Assembly (NCBI RefSeq): GCF_001507595.1
Contig: NZ_LQBQ01000035.1
Coordinates: forward strand, 1 to 64,000
DNA length: 64,000 nucleotides
Source: Ruegeria marisrubri
GTDB lineage: Bacteria; Pseudomonadota; Alphaproteobacteria; Rhodobacterales; Rhodobacteraceae
Reading direction: 5' to 3'
Positions 42,167-51,867 of the stretch are shown here, in pieces. Numbering within the stretch: the stretch's first letter is position 1; each line of letters opens with the position of its first letter. The notes below the pieces were generated by a model. The model was not told the origin of the DNA. It was given only the letters and a program-made list of their open reading frames with translations, and ran no database searches. Both the position numbers and the translations under genes were made by a program.

Positions 42167-45100
42167 ATGATCCGAGAGATCCCCGGTGCGGCGGGCGGAT
42201 TGCTCAGCTATTTCACTCGGCACCGGACCGCCGCGAACCTTCTTCTGCTGGTTTTCCTCGTCCTTGGCGCTGCGGCGATTCCCAACATGCGGGCGCAGTT
42301 TTTCCCCGATGTGATCCTCGAACGGCTGGATGTCACCGTCGAGTGGGAGGGAGCCGGCCCCGAGGATGTGGACAATGCCATCGTGCAGGCGCTGGATCCG
42401 GTGCTGCTGGCCGTCGAGGGTGTTGAAAGCACCACATCCGTTTCGCGCGAGGGGCGGGCCAAGATACAGGTGGAATTCGAACCCGGCTGGGATATGGCGC
42501 GTGCCGCCGATGACGTGCGAACGGTGCTGGACGGGGTGACGGGCCTGCCGCTGGATGCCGAAGAGGCCGAAATCAAGCGCGGCGTGTGGCGGGACAGGGT
42601 GACGGATGTGGTCATCACCGGTCCGATCGAGCCCGGGCAGCTGGCGCGTCTTGCCGATGAACTGATAGCCCGCCTGTTCCGGGCCGGGGTGACCAGAACG
42701 TCGATCCGGGGTGTGGCGGCGCCGCGCGTCGTGGTCGAAGTGCCCAGCGCGCAATTGATCGCCAATGACATCAGCATGTCCGAAATCGCCTCGGCGATCG
42801 CGGCCGAGGCCAATGCAAATCCGGCAGGCGACGTCGCGGGGGCCAATGCGCGAATCCGCACCGGTGCCGAGAAACGCACCCCGGAGGAAATCGAAGGCAT
42901 CGTGTTGCGGACCCACTCGGACGGATCGACGCTGACGATCGGCGACGTGGCGCGCATCAGGGCCGAGGGGGTGGCCCGCGAACGCAGCTATTTTGTCGGC
43001 GATGATCCGGCCATGTCGATCCGGGTGGACCGGTCCAGTCAGGGCGACGCCATTGCGATCCAGCGGACCGTCGAGAAGGTCGTCGCCGAAATGCAGGCCA
43101 GCCTGCCGGACAAGGTGACGGTCGAGATGATCCGCACCCGGGCGCAGGCGATCGCGGACCGCCTGGACATTCTGATAGACAACGGTCTGCTGGGGTTAGG
43201 CCTGGTCATATGCCTGCTGTTTCTGTTTCTCAACGCCCGGATCGCCTTCTGGGTTGCCGCGGGTATTCCGGCCTCGATGTTTGCCGCGATCGCGGTGATG
43301 TATGCAGCCGGCTTGTCGATAAACATGGTCTCGCTGTTCGGCCTGATCATCACGCTCGGCATCGTCGTCGATGACGCCATCGTGGTGGGCGAACATGCCG
43401 ATTTCCGCGCGCGCAGGCTGGCAGAGGATCCCGTGGTCGCCTCGGAACGCGCGGCCAAGCGCATGGCGATGCCGGTTTTCGCCGCCACGATCACCACGGT
43501 GATCGCATTTTTCGGCCTGACGGCCATCGGCGGCCGTTTCGGCGAGTTGATCCGCGATATTCCCTTTACGGTGATCGCGGTGCTGATGGCCTCGCTGGTC
43601 GAGTGTTTCCTGATCCTGCCGAACCATATGTCCCACGCCATCGCGCATTCGGCCAGGGAACACTGGTATGACCTGCCGAACCGCTTGGTGAACCGGGGCT
43701 TTCGGTGGATGCGCGACCACGTTTTCCGGCACCTGGTGTCCTGGGTCATATGGGGCCGGTACGTGGTTCTGGCCGGCGCGGTGGCGATCCTGGCCTCGCA
43801 GCTTGCGCTTTTCATCCGCGGTGACGTGAACTGGCGGTTCTTCAACGCGCCCGAGCGCGGCTCGGTTACGGGAAACTTCATCATGGCCGAAGGCGCCACC
43901 CGCGCCGACACGCTCGAAATGATGCGCGAGTTGCAGCGTGCGGCCGAGGAACTGGGGCGGATCTACGAGGACCGCTACGGGCGCAACCCGATAGACTATG
44001 TTCTGGCCGAGGTCGGTGGCAGCGCCGGTTTCGGTCTGCACGGTGCCGAAGGCAAGGACAAGGACCTGCTTGGCGGTATCTCGATCGAACTGATCGACGC
44101 CGATCTGCGCCCCTATTCAAGCTTTGCCTTTGTCGGCGAGTTGCAGGATTTCGTCGTCCGTCATCCGATGGTCGAGACCCTCAGCTTCCGAGGATACCGC
44201 TCTGGGCCCGGTGGTGACGCGCTCGACGTGCAGTTCTTCGGAGCGGACGTGAATACGCTCAAGGCGGCGTCCGAAGATTTGCAGGCGGCACTGCTGAAGT
44301 ACCCGCAGGTTTCCGCTCTTGAAGACACTCTTGCCTACGACAAGGAAGAATTCATTCTCGACCTGACTCCGCAGGGGCAGGCGCTGGGATTTACCATCGA
44401 GACATTGGGTCGGGTTCTGCGCAACCGGCTGAACGGCATCGAGGCGGCGACATTCCCTGATGGACCGCGCAGCGCCGAAATCAGGGTCGAGTTGCCCGAA
44501 GGCGAACTGACGGCGGATTTCCTCGAGCGGACCCTGATGCGAACGCCACAGGGTGTCTATGTTCCGCTGGCCGACATCGTCTCGGTCGAGCGCAAGTCGG
44601 GCTTCGCGACGATCCGGCGGGAAGACGGGCTTCGCGTGATCTCGGTTAACGGCGACATTTCCGAGGATGATCCGGCGCGGGCCGCCGAGATCCAGCGGGC
44701 GCTGGAAAAAGAGCTCCTGCCGAGAATCGCCAGCGAGCGTCAGGTCGAATGGCGCATGTCCGGGCTCAGCGAGCAGGAAGACGAGTTCCTGACCGAGGCC
44801 CGCACGGGCCTGATCCTGTGCCTGACCGGCATCTACCTCGTCCTGGCCTGGATCTTCGCAAGCTGGACGCGGCCCCTTGTGGTGATGGCGATCATTCCCT
44901 TCGGCCTCGTCGGGGCGATCTGGGGGCATTACCTGTGGGGCGTTCCGCTGAGCATGTTCTCGGTGGTGGGCCTGCTGGGCATGACGGGCATCATCATCAA
45001 CGACTCGATCGTGCTGGTGACCACCATCGACGAACATCAGCGCGACCGGGGGCTGTTCCCCTCGATCGTGGAAGGTGCATCGGACAGGCTGCGGCCGGTG

Positions 45101-45568
45101 ATGCTGACCACGCTCACCACCGTCCTGGGGCTGGTGCCGCTGCTCTATGAAAGCTCGCAGCAGGCGCAGTTCCTGAAGCCGACGGTGATCACGCTGGTCT
45201 ATGGGCTGGGCTTCGGAATGCTGCTGGTGCTCATTCTGGTCCCGGCGCTGATGGCGATCCAGCAGGACGTGGCCAGGCCTCTGACCGCGATGCGGCGTGC
45301 CTTGCGCGGCCCGGACGGTCTGGTGCGGGCCGCGATCGTGGGAACCGGTGTCGTGATGTTGGTCTGGCTGGGCCTGACGATGGTCTGGCCGCTTGTCAGC
45401 GGTAGGCTGCCAGAGGTCGTGACGTGGATGAGTGACGCGCCGGACAGCGCGAACATCATGCGGGTCGGGTTCGGGTTGTTCCTGATCGGCGCCGTGGCGA
45501 TTCTGGGAATTGCGATCGGTCTATCGGCTATTCTCTTCCGGCGTTTCTCGGGGCAGCGGAGGGCCTGA
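42167..45568 (+). CDS. RND-family efflux permease
   Basis: An 1133-residue inner-membrane pump of the AcrB/HAE type (slightly longer than the usual 1030-1050). It has twelve helices and two large periplasmic loops. The proton-relay pair is in TM4, VVDDAIVVGEH, and a later SIVLVTTIDEH marks TM10. The C terminus has extra hydrophobic segments beyond the common end (about residues 1055-1125), which explains the length. It forms a tripartite efflux complex with the adaptor upstream and an unlinked outer-membrane channel. Confidence 0.93.
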   Translation: MIREIPGAAGGLLSYFTRHRTAANLLLLVFLVLGAAAIPNMRAQFFPDVILERLDVTVEWEGAGPEDVDNAIVQALDPVLLAVEGVESTTSVSREGRAKIQVEFEPGWDMARAADDVRTVLDGVTGLPLDAEEAEIKRGVWRDRVTDVVITGPIEPGQLARLADELIARLFRAGVTRTSIRGVAAPRVVVEVPSAQLIANDISMSEIASAIAAEANANPAGDVAGANARIRTGAEKRTPEEIEGIVLRTHSDGSTLTIGDVARIRAEGVARERSYFVGDDPAMSIRVDRSSQGDAIAIQRTVEKVVAEMQASLPDKVTVEMIRTRAQAIADRLDILIDNGLLGLGLVICLLFLFLNARIAFWVAAGIPASMFAAIAVMYAAGLSINMVSLFGLIITLGIVVDDAIVVGEHADFRARRLAEDPVVASERAAKRMAMPVFAATITTVIAFFGLTAIGGRFGELIRDIPFTVIAVLMASLVECFLILPNHMSHAIAHSAREHWYDLPNRLVNRGFRWMRDHVFRHLVSWVIWGRYVVLAGAVAILASQLALFIRGDVNWRFFNAPERGSVTGNFIMAEGATRADTLEMMRELQRAAEELGRIYEDRYGRNPIDYVLAEVGGSAGFGLHGAEGKDKDLLGGISIELIDADLRPYSSFAFVGELQDFVVRHPMVETLSFRGYRSGPGGDALDVQFFGADVNTLKAASEDLQAALLKYPQVSALEDTLAYDKEEFILDLTPQGQALGFTIETLGRVLRNRLNGIEAATFPDGPRSAEIRVELPEGELTADFLERTLMRTPQGVYVPLADIVSVERKSGFATIRREDGLRVISVNGDISEDDPARAAEIQRALEKELLPRIASERQVEWRMSGLSEQEDEFLTEARTGLILCLTGIYLVLAWIFASWTRPLVVMAIIPFGLVGAIWGHYLWGVPLSMFSVVGLLGMTGIIINDSIVLVTTIDEHQRDRGLFPSIVEGASDRLRPVMLTTLTTVLGLVPLLYESSQQAQFLKPTVITLVYGLGFGMLLVLILVPALMAIQQDVARPLTAMRRALRGPDGLVRAAIVGTGVVMLVWLGLTMVWPLVSGRLPEVVTWMSDAPDSANIMRVGFGLFLIGAVAILGIAIGLSAILFRRFSGQRRA

Positions 45569-45573
45569 CGCCT

Positions 45574-45993
45574 TCACAACCGGCGCAGGGCGCTGTCCAG
45601 AACCCGCGGCACTCCGGCGCTCATCGCCAATTCACCCTTTCGGATCGCATCGATCGGAAACCATCCGGCATCGAGCACGTCGCCACCGGCCTTGGGGGCT
45701 CCGCTCACATAGCTGCAAGCCACGGCTACCAGCAGGTAGTGACTGACCACGGCCCCCGCACCATCGCGGCGCAGCAGGTCCAGATTGTCGACATAGGCCC
45801 TGGGGTCTGCTTCGATTCCGGTCTCTTCCAGCAACTCGCGGGCGGCGGCCGCGAATACTGATTCTCCCCATTCCACATGCCCGCCGGGAAAGCTCCACAA
45901 CCCGGCGTCCGGCTGTTTCCCGCGCCGGGCCAGAAGAACCTGTCCTTCATGGATGACGACACCCAGCGCGCCGATCAGAGGAAGGCGCGGCAT
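45574..45993 (-). CDS. Nudix hydrolase
   Basis: A 139-residue Nudix protein. The Nudix box spans residues 38-60 and matches Gx5Ex7REUxEExGU exactly: Gly38, Glu44, Arg52-Glu53, Glu56-Glu57, Gly59. It hydrolyses a nucleoside diphosphate derivative, perhaps oxidised nucleotides (MutT-like). Its stop lies five bases from the convergent RND stop. The start is three bases after the stop of the DsbD-like gene upstream, so they share a transcript. Confidence 0.87.
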   Translation of the reverse strand: MPRLPLIGALGVVIHEGQVLLARRGKQPDAGLWSFPGGHVEWGESVFAAAARELLEETGIEADPRAYVDNLDLLRRDGAGAVVSHYLLVAVACSYVSGAPKAGGDVLDAGWFPIDAIRKGELAMSAGVPRVLDSALRRL

Positions 45994-45996
45994 TGC

Positions 45997-46809
45997 TTAC
46001 CCTGCTGCACAGCCCCGGATGTCGACCGCGTGTTTGGTGCCCAGGACCGTGATCCGTATGTCGGAACGGTCCACCGCGAAGGTGGAGCCCGAGGCGTTGA
46101 TCAACTCCGAACTGGCAATCAGCGTGTTGCCCTGCCGGCGGGTCCGGGTCTCGGAGGCCCAGAGTTCCGGGGCGCCGGGTTCGATCACGGCGACTTCCTC
46201 GTCACCGGCCGGTGGCATGGTGAGATGCGCCTCGATCTGGATCCCGTCCTGTGTCGGTTTCAGCCTGCAGCTTGCCGACACGACGCCGGCCTCGCGCGCC
46301 GAGTAGGGGCGCTGCGCCATTGCAGCGGCGATGGCCGGGTGAGGGCCGGCCGCCGCATCGAGCTTGTGGTCAAAGTCAAAGCTGCCGGGCACGCAGATAT
46401 CCTTGCAGACGCCGAAATCGATCTCGCCCTTGAGGCGTACCGGCTGGCCGGGGTTCACAGGGGTGATTTCGACGGGCAGAACCATCTGCCCCTTGTAGCC
46501 GACAGAGCGGATTCCGTTCTGGTCGAAGACATGCGGGGCCGGCCAGATGATCGAGACTTCGCCCACATTCCGGGAACCGCGCCAGTCGATCTGCGGAGGA
46601 ATGCCAGCCTCTCCTGGTGCCCGCCAATAGGTTTTCCAACCGTCGGCCAATGTCATCCGGATGGCGCCCAGATAGGTGCCCCTGCTTGTCAGCCCACCGT
46701 CGAGAATGTCCAGCTTGACGACATCTCCGACACCCCCCGCAGAGGCAGTTGTGCCAAGCGGCAGGCAGAAAAGCAGGACGGCGGACGCCTTTTTCAACAG
46801 GTTCAGCAT
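45997..46809 (-). CDS. DsbD alpha-domain-like periplasmic protein
   Basis: A 270-residue protein with a signal peptide (residues 1-24) and an immunoglobulin-like domain of the DsbD-alpha type. The redox pair is likely in GEIDFGVCKDICVPG (CKDIC), and WKTYWRAPGEAGIPPQIDW is a family motif. It may accept electrons from a CcdA/DsbD membrane protein and pass them to periplasmic targets such as ScsC/DsbG-type proteins. It lacks the membrane part of DsbD. Divergent from yqgE with 146 bases between. Confidence 0.8.
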   Translation of the reverse strand: MLNLLKKASAVLLFCLPLGTTASAGGVGDVVKLDILDGGLTSRGTYLGAIRMTLADGWKTYWRAPGEAGIPPQIDWRGSRNVGEVSIIWPAPHVFDQNGIRSVGYKGQMVLPVEITPVNPGQPVRLKGEIDFGVCKDICVPGSFDFDHKLDAAAGPHPAIAAAMAQRPYSAREAGVVSASCRLKPTQDGIQIEAHLTMPPAGDEEVAVIEPGAPELWASETRTRRQGNTLIASSELINASGSTFAVDRSDIRITVLGTKHAVDIRGCAAG

Positions 46810-46955
46810 ATAGAATAGATGCGCCCTGATTCGGGAAATGCCAAGTCACGTTCAGGTCAAGATCGTGAAATCTGCGGGAAATCTCCGGTCGTCCCTTGCA
46901 AAGCCATGGCCTGAAGGGCCATTCTCGGGATGGAGCCAGAAAGAGTTGGTTGAAC

Positions 46956-47510
46956 ATGGACCTTACCGGAAAACTTCTGATTGCGATGCCGGGGATGGGA
47001 GATCCGCGATTCGATCACTCCGTGGTCTACCTGTGCAGCCACGGGGATGACGGGGCGATGGGTCTGATCGTCAACAAACCTGCCGATCTTCAGGTCAAGC
47101 TTCTGCTCACGCAACTCAATATTCCATTGAAGATCCCCGCCGTGGGCGAGCGGTTGGTTCGCTTTGGCGGCCCTGTCGAAACCGCCCGCGGGTTCGTCCT
47201 GCACAGTTCCGATTACGAGGCGAATCTGCATTCCATGCCGGTCACGCCGGGCTTCAGCATGACGGCAACGCTTGACATACTCGAGGATATTGCCGCCGGG
47301 CGGGGGCCCGAAAGGGCCTTGTTGATGCTCGGTTATTCCGGCTGGGGGCCGGGGCAGCTCGAGGACGAGATATCGATGAACGGCTGGCTGACGACCGATG
47401 CCTCGCCCGAACTGGTCTTTGACGTGGCCGATGACGAGAAGTGGGAGGCCGCCCTGGCGACACTCGGGGTCGACCCCCTGACCCTTTCGGCAAATGCGGG
47501 GCGCGCCTGA
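46956..47510 (+). CDS. YqgE/AlgH family protein
   Basis: A 184-residue DUF179 protein. MPGMGDPRFDHSVVYLCSHGDDGAMGLIVNKP, VRFGGPVETARGFVLHS and MLGYSGWGPGQLEDEI are highly conserved signatures. AlgH/YqgE proteins are linked to transcription control in Pseudomonas but their biochemistry is unclear. The ATG at 46956 gives the standard N terminus (M-D-L-T-G-K-L-L-I-A-M). It ends directly against the convergent Sua5-type gene (adjacent stops, no gap). Confidence 0.93.
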   Translation: MDLTGKLLIAMPGMGDPRFDHSVVYLCSHGDDGAMGLIVNKPADLQVKLLLTQLNIPLKIPAVGERLVRFGGPVETARGFVLHSSDYEANLHSMPVTPGFSMTATLDILEDIAAGRGPERALLMLGYSGWGPGQLEDEISMNGWLTTDASPELVFDVADDEKWEAALATLGVDPLTLSANAGRA

Positions 47511-48461
47511 TCAGGTGTTGCGCGGCGCGGCGGCCCGGCGCAGGCGATCATTGATTGCCACGCCCAGGCCGTGATCCGGTATTGGCGTCACGGCGATGGG
47601 GCGGCCGGTTTCGTTCAGCGCGTGCAAAGCCGAAAACAGGTTGGCCGCGGCCTCGGTCAGGCTTCCTGCTTCGGACAGGTTCAGATCGCAGTCCACCGGG
47701 CCGAAACCCAGCAGGATCTCGTCTCCGCGCCGGGCCTGGGCATTCAGGCGCACAGGCGCGTCCGGAGCATAGTGCGACAGCATCTGACCCGGTGCGGACA
47801 GCGGATCACCGGTTTCATGGTGCCGCAATGTCTTGCCCAGAACCCCCTCGATCTCTTCCGCGGCCAGCCCCCCGGGGCGCAGCAGGGTCGGTTCGTCGGC
47901 AAGGCCGACGATGGTGGATTCCACACCGACGCCGCAGGGGCCGTCATCCAGCACGGCGGCAATGCGGCCATCCAGACCGGTGCGCACATGCTCGGCCGTG
48001 GTCGGGCTGATCCGGCCCGAGGGGTTGGCCGAAGGCGCGGCCACCGGGCCATCGAAAGCTGCCAGCAGTTGCCGGGCTGTCGGATGGGCCGGAACCCGGA
48101 CCGCGAGCGTATCCAACCCCGCCGTCACCAACGAGGAAATCCCGTGCCCTTCGCGCAGCGGCAGAACCAGCGTCAGCGGGCCGGGCCAGAAGGCATTCGC
48201 CAGCTTTTCGGCCGCATCACTCCATTGCACGTATCGCCGCGCCGCCTCGACCGAGGCGACATGGGCGATCAGGGGGTTGAAACTGGGTCGCCCCTTGGCC
48301 GCATAGACCGCCGCCACGGCCTCGCCGTTGCGGGCATCGGCGCCCAGCCCGTAAACCGTCTCGGTCGGGAAGGCGACCAGCCGCCCCTGCCGCAGCAATT
48401 CGGCGGCCCGGGCAATGCCCGCGTCGTCTGCGGTCAGGTATTCTGTGGTCAGCAGGGGCAT
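47511..48461 (-). CDS. L-threonylcarbamoyladenylate synthase (Sua5 type)
   Basis: A 316-residue YrdC/Sua5 protein for the tRNA modification t6A at position 37. The YrdC domain (about 10-200) has FPTETVYGLGADA, AAKGRPSFNPLIAHV, RVPAHPTARQLL and APSANPSGRISPTTAEHV; a Sua5 C-terminal domain follows (about 215-310), with the linker HYAPDAPVRL typical of the long form. It makes threonylcarbamoyl-AMP from threonine, bicarbonate and ATP. The ATG at 48461 gives the normal N terminus; divergent from the acyl-CoA dehydrogenase gene. Confidence 0.93.
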   Translation of the reverse strand: MPLLTTEYLTADDAGIARAAELLRQGRLVAFPTETVYGLGADARNGEAVAAVYAAKGRPSFNPLIAHVASVEAARRYVQWSDAAEKLANAFWPGPLTLVLPLREGHGISSLVTAGLDTLAVRVPAHPTARQLLAAFDGPVAAPSANPSGRISPTTAEHVRTGLDGRIAAVLDDGPCGVGVESTIVGLADEPTLLRPGGLAAEEIEGVLGKTLRHHETGDPLSAPGQMLSHYAPDAPVRLNAQARRGDEILLGFGPVDCDLNLSEAGSLTEAAANLFSALHALNETGRPIAVTPIPDHGLGVAINDRLRRAAAPRNT

Positions 48462-48596
48462 GTGCGGTGACGCGGCGTTTTGGTTGCTTGAAAGAGCGGT
48501 ATCGATAGGTAATCGTCCAAGCCCCGACAAATACCGGCGCTGACGGGGGATTCCAAGCCCGCAGATGCGACCGGTTGGACAGCCCCGAGGAAGACC

Positions 48597-50300
48597 ATGC
48601 CGTATCGTGCCCCAATCTCAGATTACGAGTTCCTGTTCAAAAACGTGGTCGGTTTCGACCAGGTCGCCGAGACCGAGCGCTTTGCCGAAGCCAGTTCCGA
48701 TGTGGTCAGCGCGATCCTGACCGAGGCCGGCAAGATGTGCGAACAGGTGATGGCGCCTCTGCAGCGCCCGGGTGATCTGGAACCGGCACGGCTGGAGAAC
48801 GGCGTGCTGCGCACCTCGCCCGGCTATGCCGAAGGCTGGAACGCGATCGCCGAGGGCGGCTGGATCGGGATGAGCGGCAACCCCGAATATGGCGGCATGG
48901 GCCTGCCGATGGCCGTGACCACTGCGGTCAACGAGATGATGAGCGCCGCCTGCCTGTCGCTGCAACTGGCGCCGCTGATGAGCCAGGGCCAGATCGAGGC
49001 GCTGGAACACCATGCCAGCGACGAGATCAAGGAGCTGTATCTGCCCAAGCTGATCTCGGGCGAATGGTCGGGCACGATGAACCTGACCGAACCGCAGGCG
49101 GGATCGGACGTGGGCGCCCTGAGCTCCAAGGCCGAACCCAATGGCGACGGCACCTATTCGATCACCGGCCAGAAGATCTTCATCTCGTGGGGCGACAACG
49201 ATTTCTGCGAGAACGTGTGCCATCTGGTGCTGGCACGTCTGCCGGATGGCGCGCCGGGTACCAGGGGGATTTCCCTGTTCCTCGTGCCCAAGTTCATTCC
49301 GGATGAGAACGGCAACCCGGGCGTGGCCAACGACCTCAAGGTCGTCTCGCTGGAACACAAGATGGGCCTGCACGGCTCGCCGACCTGCGTGATGCAGTAT
49401 GACGGGGCCAAGGGGTGGCTTGTCGGTCAGGAGCACAAGGGCATGGCGGCCATGTTCACGATGATGAACAACGCGCGGCTTGGCGTCGGAGGGCAGGGCG
49501 TCGGCGTGGCCGAAGGCGCCTATCAGCACGCCCTGGCCTATGCGCTGGAGCGCAAGCAGGGCAAGACGCCCTCGGGCACGATCGTCGACCACGCCGACGT
49601 GCGCCGGATGCTGATGGAGATGAAGGCCGATGTCTTTGCCTCGCGCGCAATCCTGCTGGCCAACGCGGTTGCCATCGACATGGCGCAGGCCACGGGGGAC
49701 GCGGACTGGGCGGCCCGGGCGGCGCTGCTGACGCCGATCGCCAAGGCCTTTGGCACCGAGACCGGCATCCGCGTCGCCGAAACCGGGGTGCAGGTGCATG
49801 GCGGCATGGGCTTCATCGAGGAAACCGGTGCGGCGCAGTATTACCGCGACGTCCGCGTGACCGCGATCTACGAAGGCACCAACGGCATTCAGGCAATGGA
49901 CCTCGTCGGGCGCAAGATGATGGACGGGGGCGAGGCAGCCGCCCGCCTGCTGGACGAGATCGAGGCGCAGGCCGAAGGCGCGCGCGCCACGATGCCCGAA
50001 CTGGCAGGCCCGGTCTGGGAGGCGACGGAATCCCTGCGCGAGGCGACCGAATGGCTGACCTCTCAGGACGACATGACGGAACGGTTTGCCGGTGCCTTGC
50101 CCTATCTGCGCGCCTTTGCGCGGGTGCTGGGCGGTCACTTTCACCTGGCCGCCGCACTGGCCGATCCCGACGGGCCGCGCGCCAAGCTGGCCCGGTTCTA
50201 CATCAACGCGCTGTTGCCCGAGCACGCCGGGTTGCTGGCGCAGGCGCAGAACGGGGCGAAAGATCTCTACGCGCTCAGTGCTGACGAACTGGCCGTCTGA
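48597..50300 (+). CDS. Acyl-CoA dehydrogenase (long form with C-terminal extension, DmdC-like)
   Basis: A 567-residue flavoprotein that oxidises acyl-CoA thioesters to enoyl-CoAs. MNLTEPQAGSDVGALSS and ITGQKIFISWGDND bind FAD and substrate, and IYEGTNGIQAMDLVGRK holds the catalytic-Glu region. The roughly 130 residues past the core mark the long-chain FadE5/AcdH subgroup, which in roseobacters includes the methylmercaptopropionyl-CoA dehydrogenases DmdC. No dmdB or dmdD is near, so DmdC identity is unproven. It is coupled to an MBL hydrolase gene (stop and start overlap TGATG). Confidence 0.88.
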   Translation: MPYRAPISDYEFLFKNVVGFDQVAETERFAEASSDVVSAILTEAGKMCEQVMAPLQRPGDLEPARLENGVLRTSPGYAEGWNAIAEGGWIGMSGNPEYGGMGLPMAVTTAVNEMMSAACLSLQLAPLMSQGQIEALEHHASDEIKELYLPKLISGEWSGTMNLTEPQAGSDVGALSSKAEPNGDGTYSITGQKIFISWGDNDFCENVCHLVLARLPDGAPGTRGISLFLVPKFIPDENGNPGVANDLKVVSLEHKMGLHGSPTCVMQYDGAKGWLVGQEHKGMAAMFTMMNNARLGVGGQGVGVAEGAYQHALAYALERKQGKTPSGTIVDHADVRRMLMEMKADVFASRAILLANAVAIDMAQATGDADWAARAALLTPIAKAFGTETGIRVAETGVQVHGGMGFIEETGAAQYYRDVRVTAIYEGTNGIQAMDLVGRKMMDGGEAAARLLDEIEAQAEGARATMPELAGPVWEATESLREATEWLTSQDDMTERFAGALPYLRAFARVLGGHFHLAAALADPDGPRAKLARFYINALLPEHAGLLAQAQNGAKDLYALSADELAV

Positions 50301-51346
50301 TGGACGGCGCGAGGCCTCTTGCCATGCGGTATCCATGGGAGCAACCACCCGCTGCCGGAGAGGCCATAGAGGTCGCCGAGGGCGTTCTGTGGATGCGCCT
50401 GCCGCTGCCGATGAAGCTGGATCACGTCAATGTCTACGCGCTGGATGACGGCGACGGCTGGACGGTGATCGACACCGGGTTTTCGTCGAAAAAGACCCGT
50501 GGCATCTGGGAGCAGTTGCTGGCCGGACCTCTGGCCGGCAAGCCGGTGCACCGGGTGGTGGCGACGCATCACCACCCCGACCACATCGGCAATGCCGGAT
50601 GGTTCCAGTCCGAGCAGGGGGCCGAGCTGGTGACGACCCGAACCGCGTGGCTGTTTGCGCGGATGCTGACCCTGGACGTGCAGGAAACCTGGCCCGAAGA
50701 GACGCTGGACTATTACCGCAGCGCCGGAATGGCGCCGGAGATTCTGGCCAAACGCATGTCGGAACGGCCGTTCAACTTTGCCGACATGGTCTATCCGATG
50801 CCGCTGGGGTTCCGCCGGATCAAGCAGGGCGACGTGTTCCGCATGGGCGGCCGCGACTGGGACGTGCACATGGGCAACGGCCACGCGCCGGAGCATGCGA
50901 CCTTCTGGAGCCGCGACGACAACCTCGTGATCACCGGCGACCAGATCCTCAGCTCGATCAGCCCGAATATCGGTGTCTATGCCACCGAGCCTCTGGCCGA
51001 TCCGTTGGCCGAATGGCTGGAAACCTGCGAGCGGTTGGAACCACTTGCGCGGGCCGATCATCTGGCGCTTGGGGGGCACAAGCTGCCCTTCACCGGCCTG
51101 CCGATCCGCATGCGGCAGTTGATCGACAATCACCACGGCGCGCTCAATCGCCTGCTCGAGCATCTAGACACGCCCAAACCGGCCTCCGACTGTTTCATGC
51201 CGCTGTTCAAGCGCAATATCGGCGAGGGCGAATACGGGCTGGCGCTGGTCGAGGCGGTTGCGCATGTGAACCATCTCTACCACATTGGTGCGGTGACCCG
51301 GACCCGCCGGTCCGACGGCGCATGGCTGTATCAGCGCAAAGAGTGA
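50300..51346 (+). CDS. MBL-fold metallo-hydrolase
   Basis: A 348-residue metallo-beta-lactamase-fold hydrolase. The metal motif is H90-x-H92-x-D94-H95 in ATHHHPDHIG, followed by GHAPEHATFW and ITGDQILSSISPNI, and it has the winged-helix-like C-terminal part of the GloB2/LACTB2 relatives. It overlaps the stop of the acyl-CoA dehydrogenase gene, so it likely acts on a related thioester or lactone. The exact substrate cannot be read from sequence. Confidence 0.88.
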   Translation: MDGARPLAMRYPWEQPPAAGEAIEVAEGVLWMRLPLPMKLDHVNVYALDDGDGWTVIDTGFSSKKTRGIWEQLLAGPLAGKPVHRVVATHHHPDHIGNAGWFQSEQGAELVTTRTAWLFARMLTLDVQETWPEETLDYYRSAGMAPEILAKRMSERPFNFADMVYPMPLGFRRIKQGDVFRMGGRDWDVHMGNGHAPEHATFWSRDDNLVITGDQILSSISPNIGVYATEPLADPLAEWLETCERLEPLARADHLALGGHKLPFTGLPIRMRQLIDNHHGALNRLLEHLDTPKPASDCFMPLFKRNIGEGEYGLALVEAVAHVNHLYHIGAVTRTRRSDGAWLYQRKE

Positions 51347-51349
51347 GAG

Positions 51350-51802
51350 ATGGACGACAAGATCGAAACATCAGCCGAGGCCGCCGAGGCCGCGGCCCTG
51401 CCGCGTTTCCACGAAGTTCATTCGGACCCCGACAGCAATCCGGGGCCAAAGGAACTGCCAAAGCCCCTGCAGAAACCGGTCGAAACCAAGAGCCCCGCGC
51501 AATGGGCCTATGAACGCCTGATCCTGTATATCCAGAATTTCGAGGACCAACTGGACGGCAGCCACGAGGTCGCCATGGGCTTTGCCGGGGGCGATGCCGG
51601 TGTTCTGCGGATCGAGGGGCTGGGTTATTTCGACCCGGATATCGTCACCTTCTACGGGCGGGACGAAACCGGCGCCCGGAACCAGCTTGTCCAGCATGTC
51701 AGCCAGTTGAACGTGATGCTGCGGGCCGTGCCCAAACCCACCGAGGACGCGCCGGCCAACCGCATCGGGTTCAGGCTGGCCGAAGATCTCGCGCGGGACT
51801 GA
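51350..51802 (+). CDS. DUF6173 family protein
   Basis: A 150-residue protein of a conserved roseobacter family (DUF6173): an acidic N terminus of about 45 residues, then SPAQWAYERLILYIQNFEDQLDGSHEVAMGFAGG and GYFDPDIVTFYGRDETG. It has no signal peptide. Three bases separate it from the MBL gene, so it is in the acyl-CoA dehydrogenase operon. No function is known to me. Confidence 0.75.
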   Translation: MDDKIETSAEAAEAAALPRFHEVHSDPDSNPGPKELPKPLQKPVETKSPAQWAYERLILYIQNFEDQLDGSHEVAMGFAGGDAGVLRIEGLGYFDPDIVTFYGRDETGARNQLVQHVSQLNVMLRAVPKPTEDAPANRIGFRLAEDLARD

Positions 51803-51867
51803 TCGCAACTTCTTGCTTTTCCCGGTTTCGCGCCGTTGAATGACCGCATAGTTCAGGAGTTCAACGC

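Noticed and set aside
48618-50348. 576-residue minus-strand frame opposite the acyl-CoA dehydrogenase
   Set aside because: Antisense of a clear enzyme gene, rich in His/Arg/Gln as expected of a shadow, no family resemblance.
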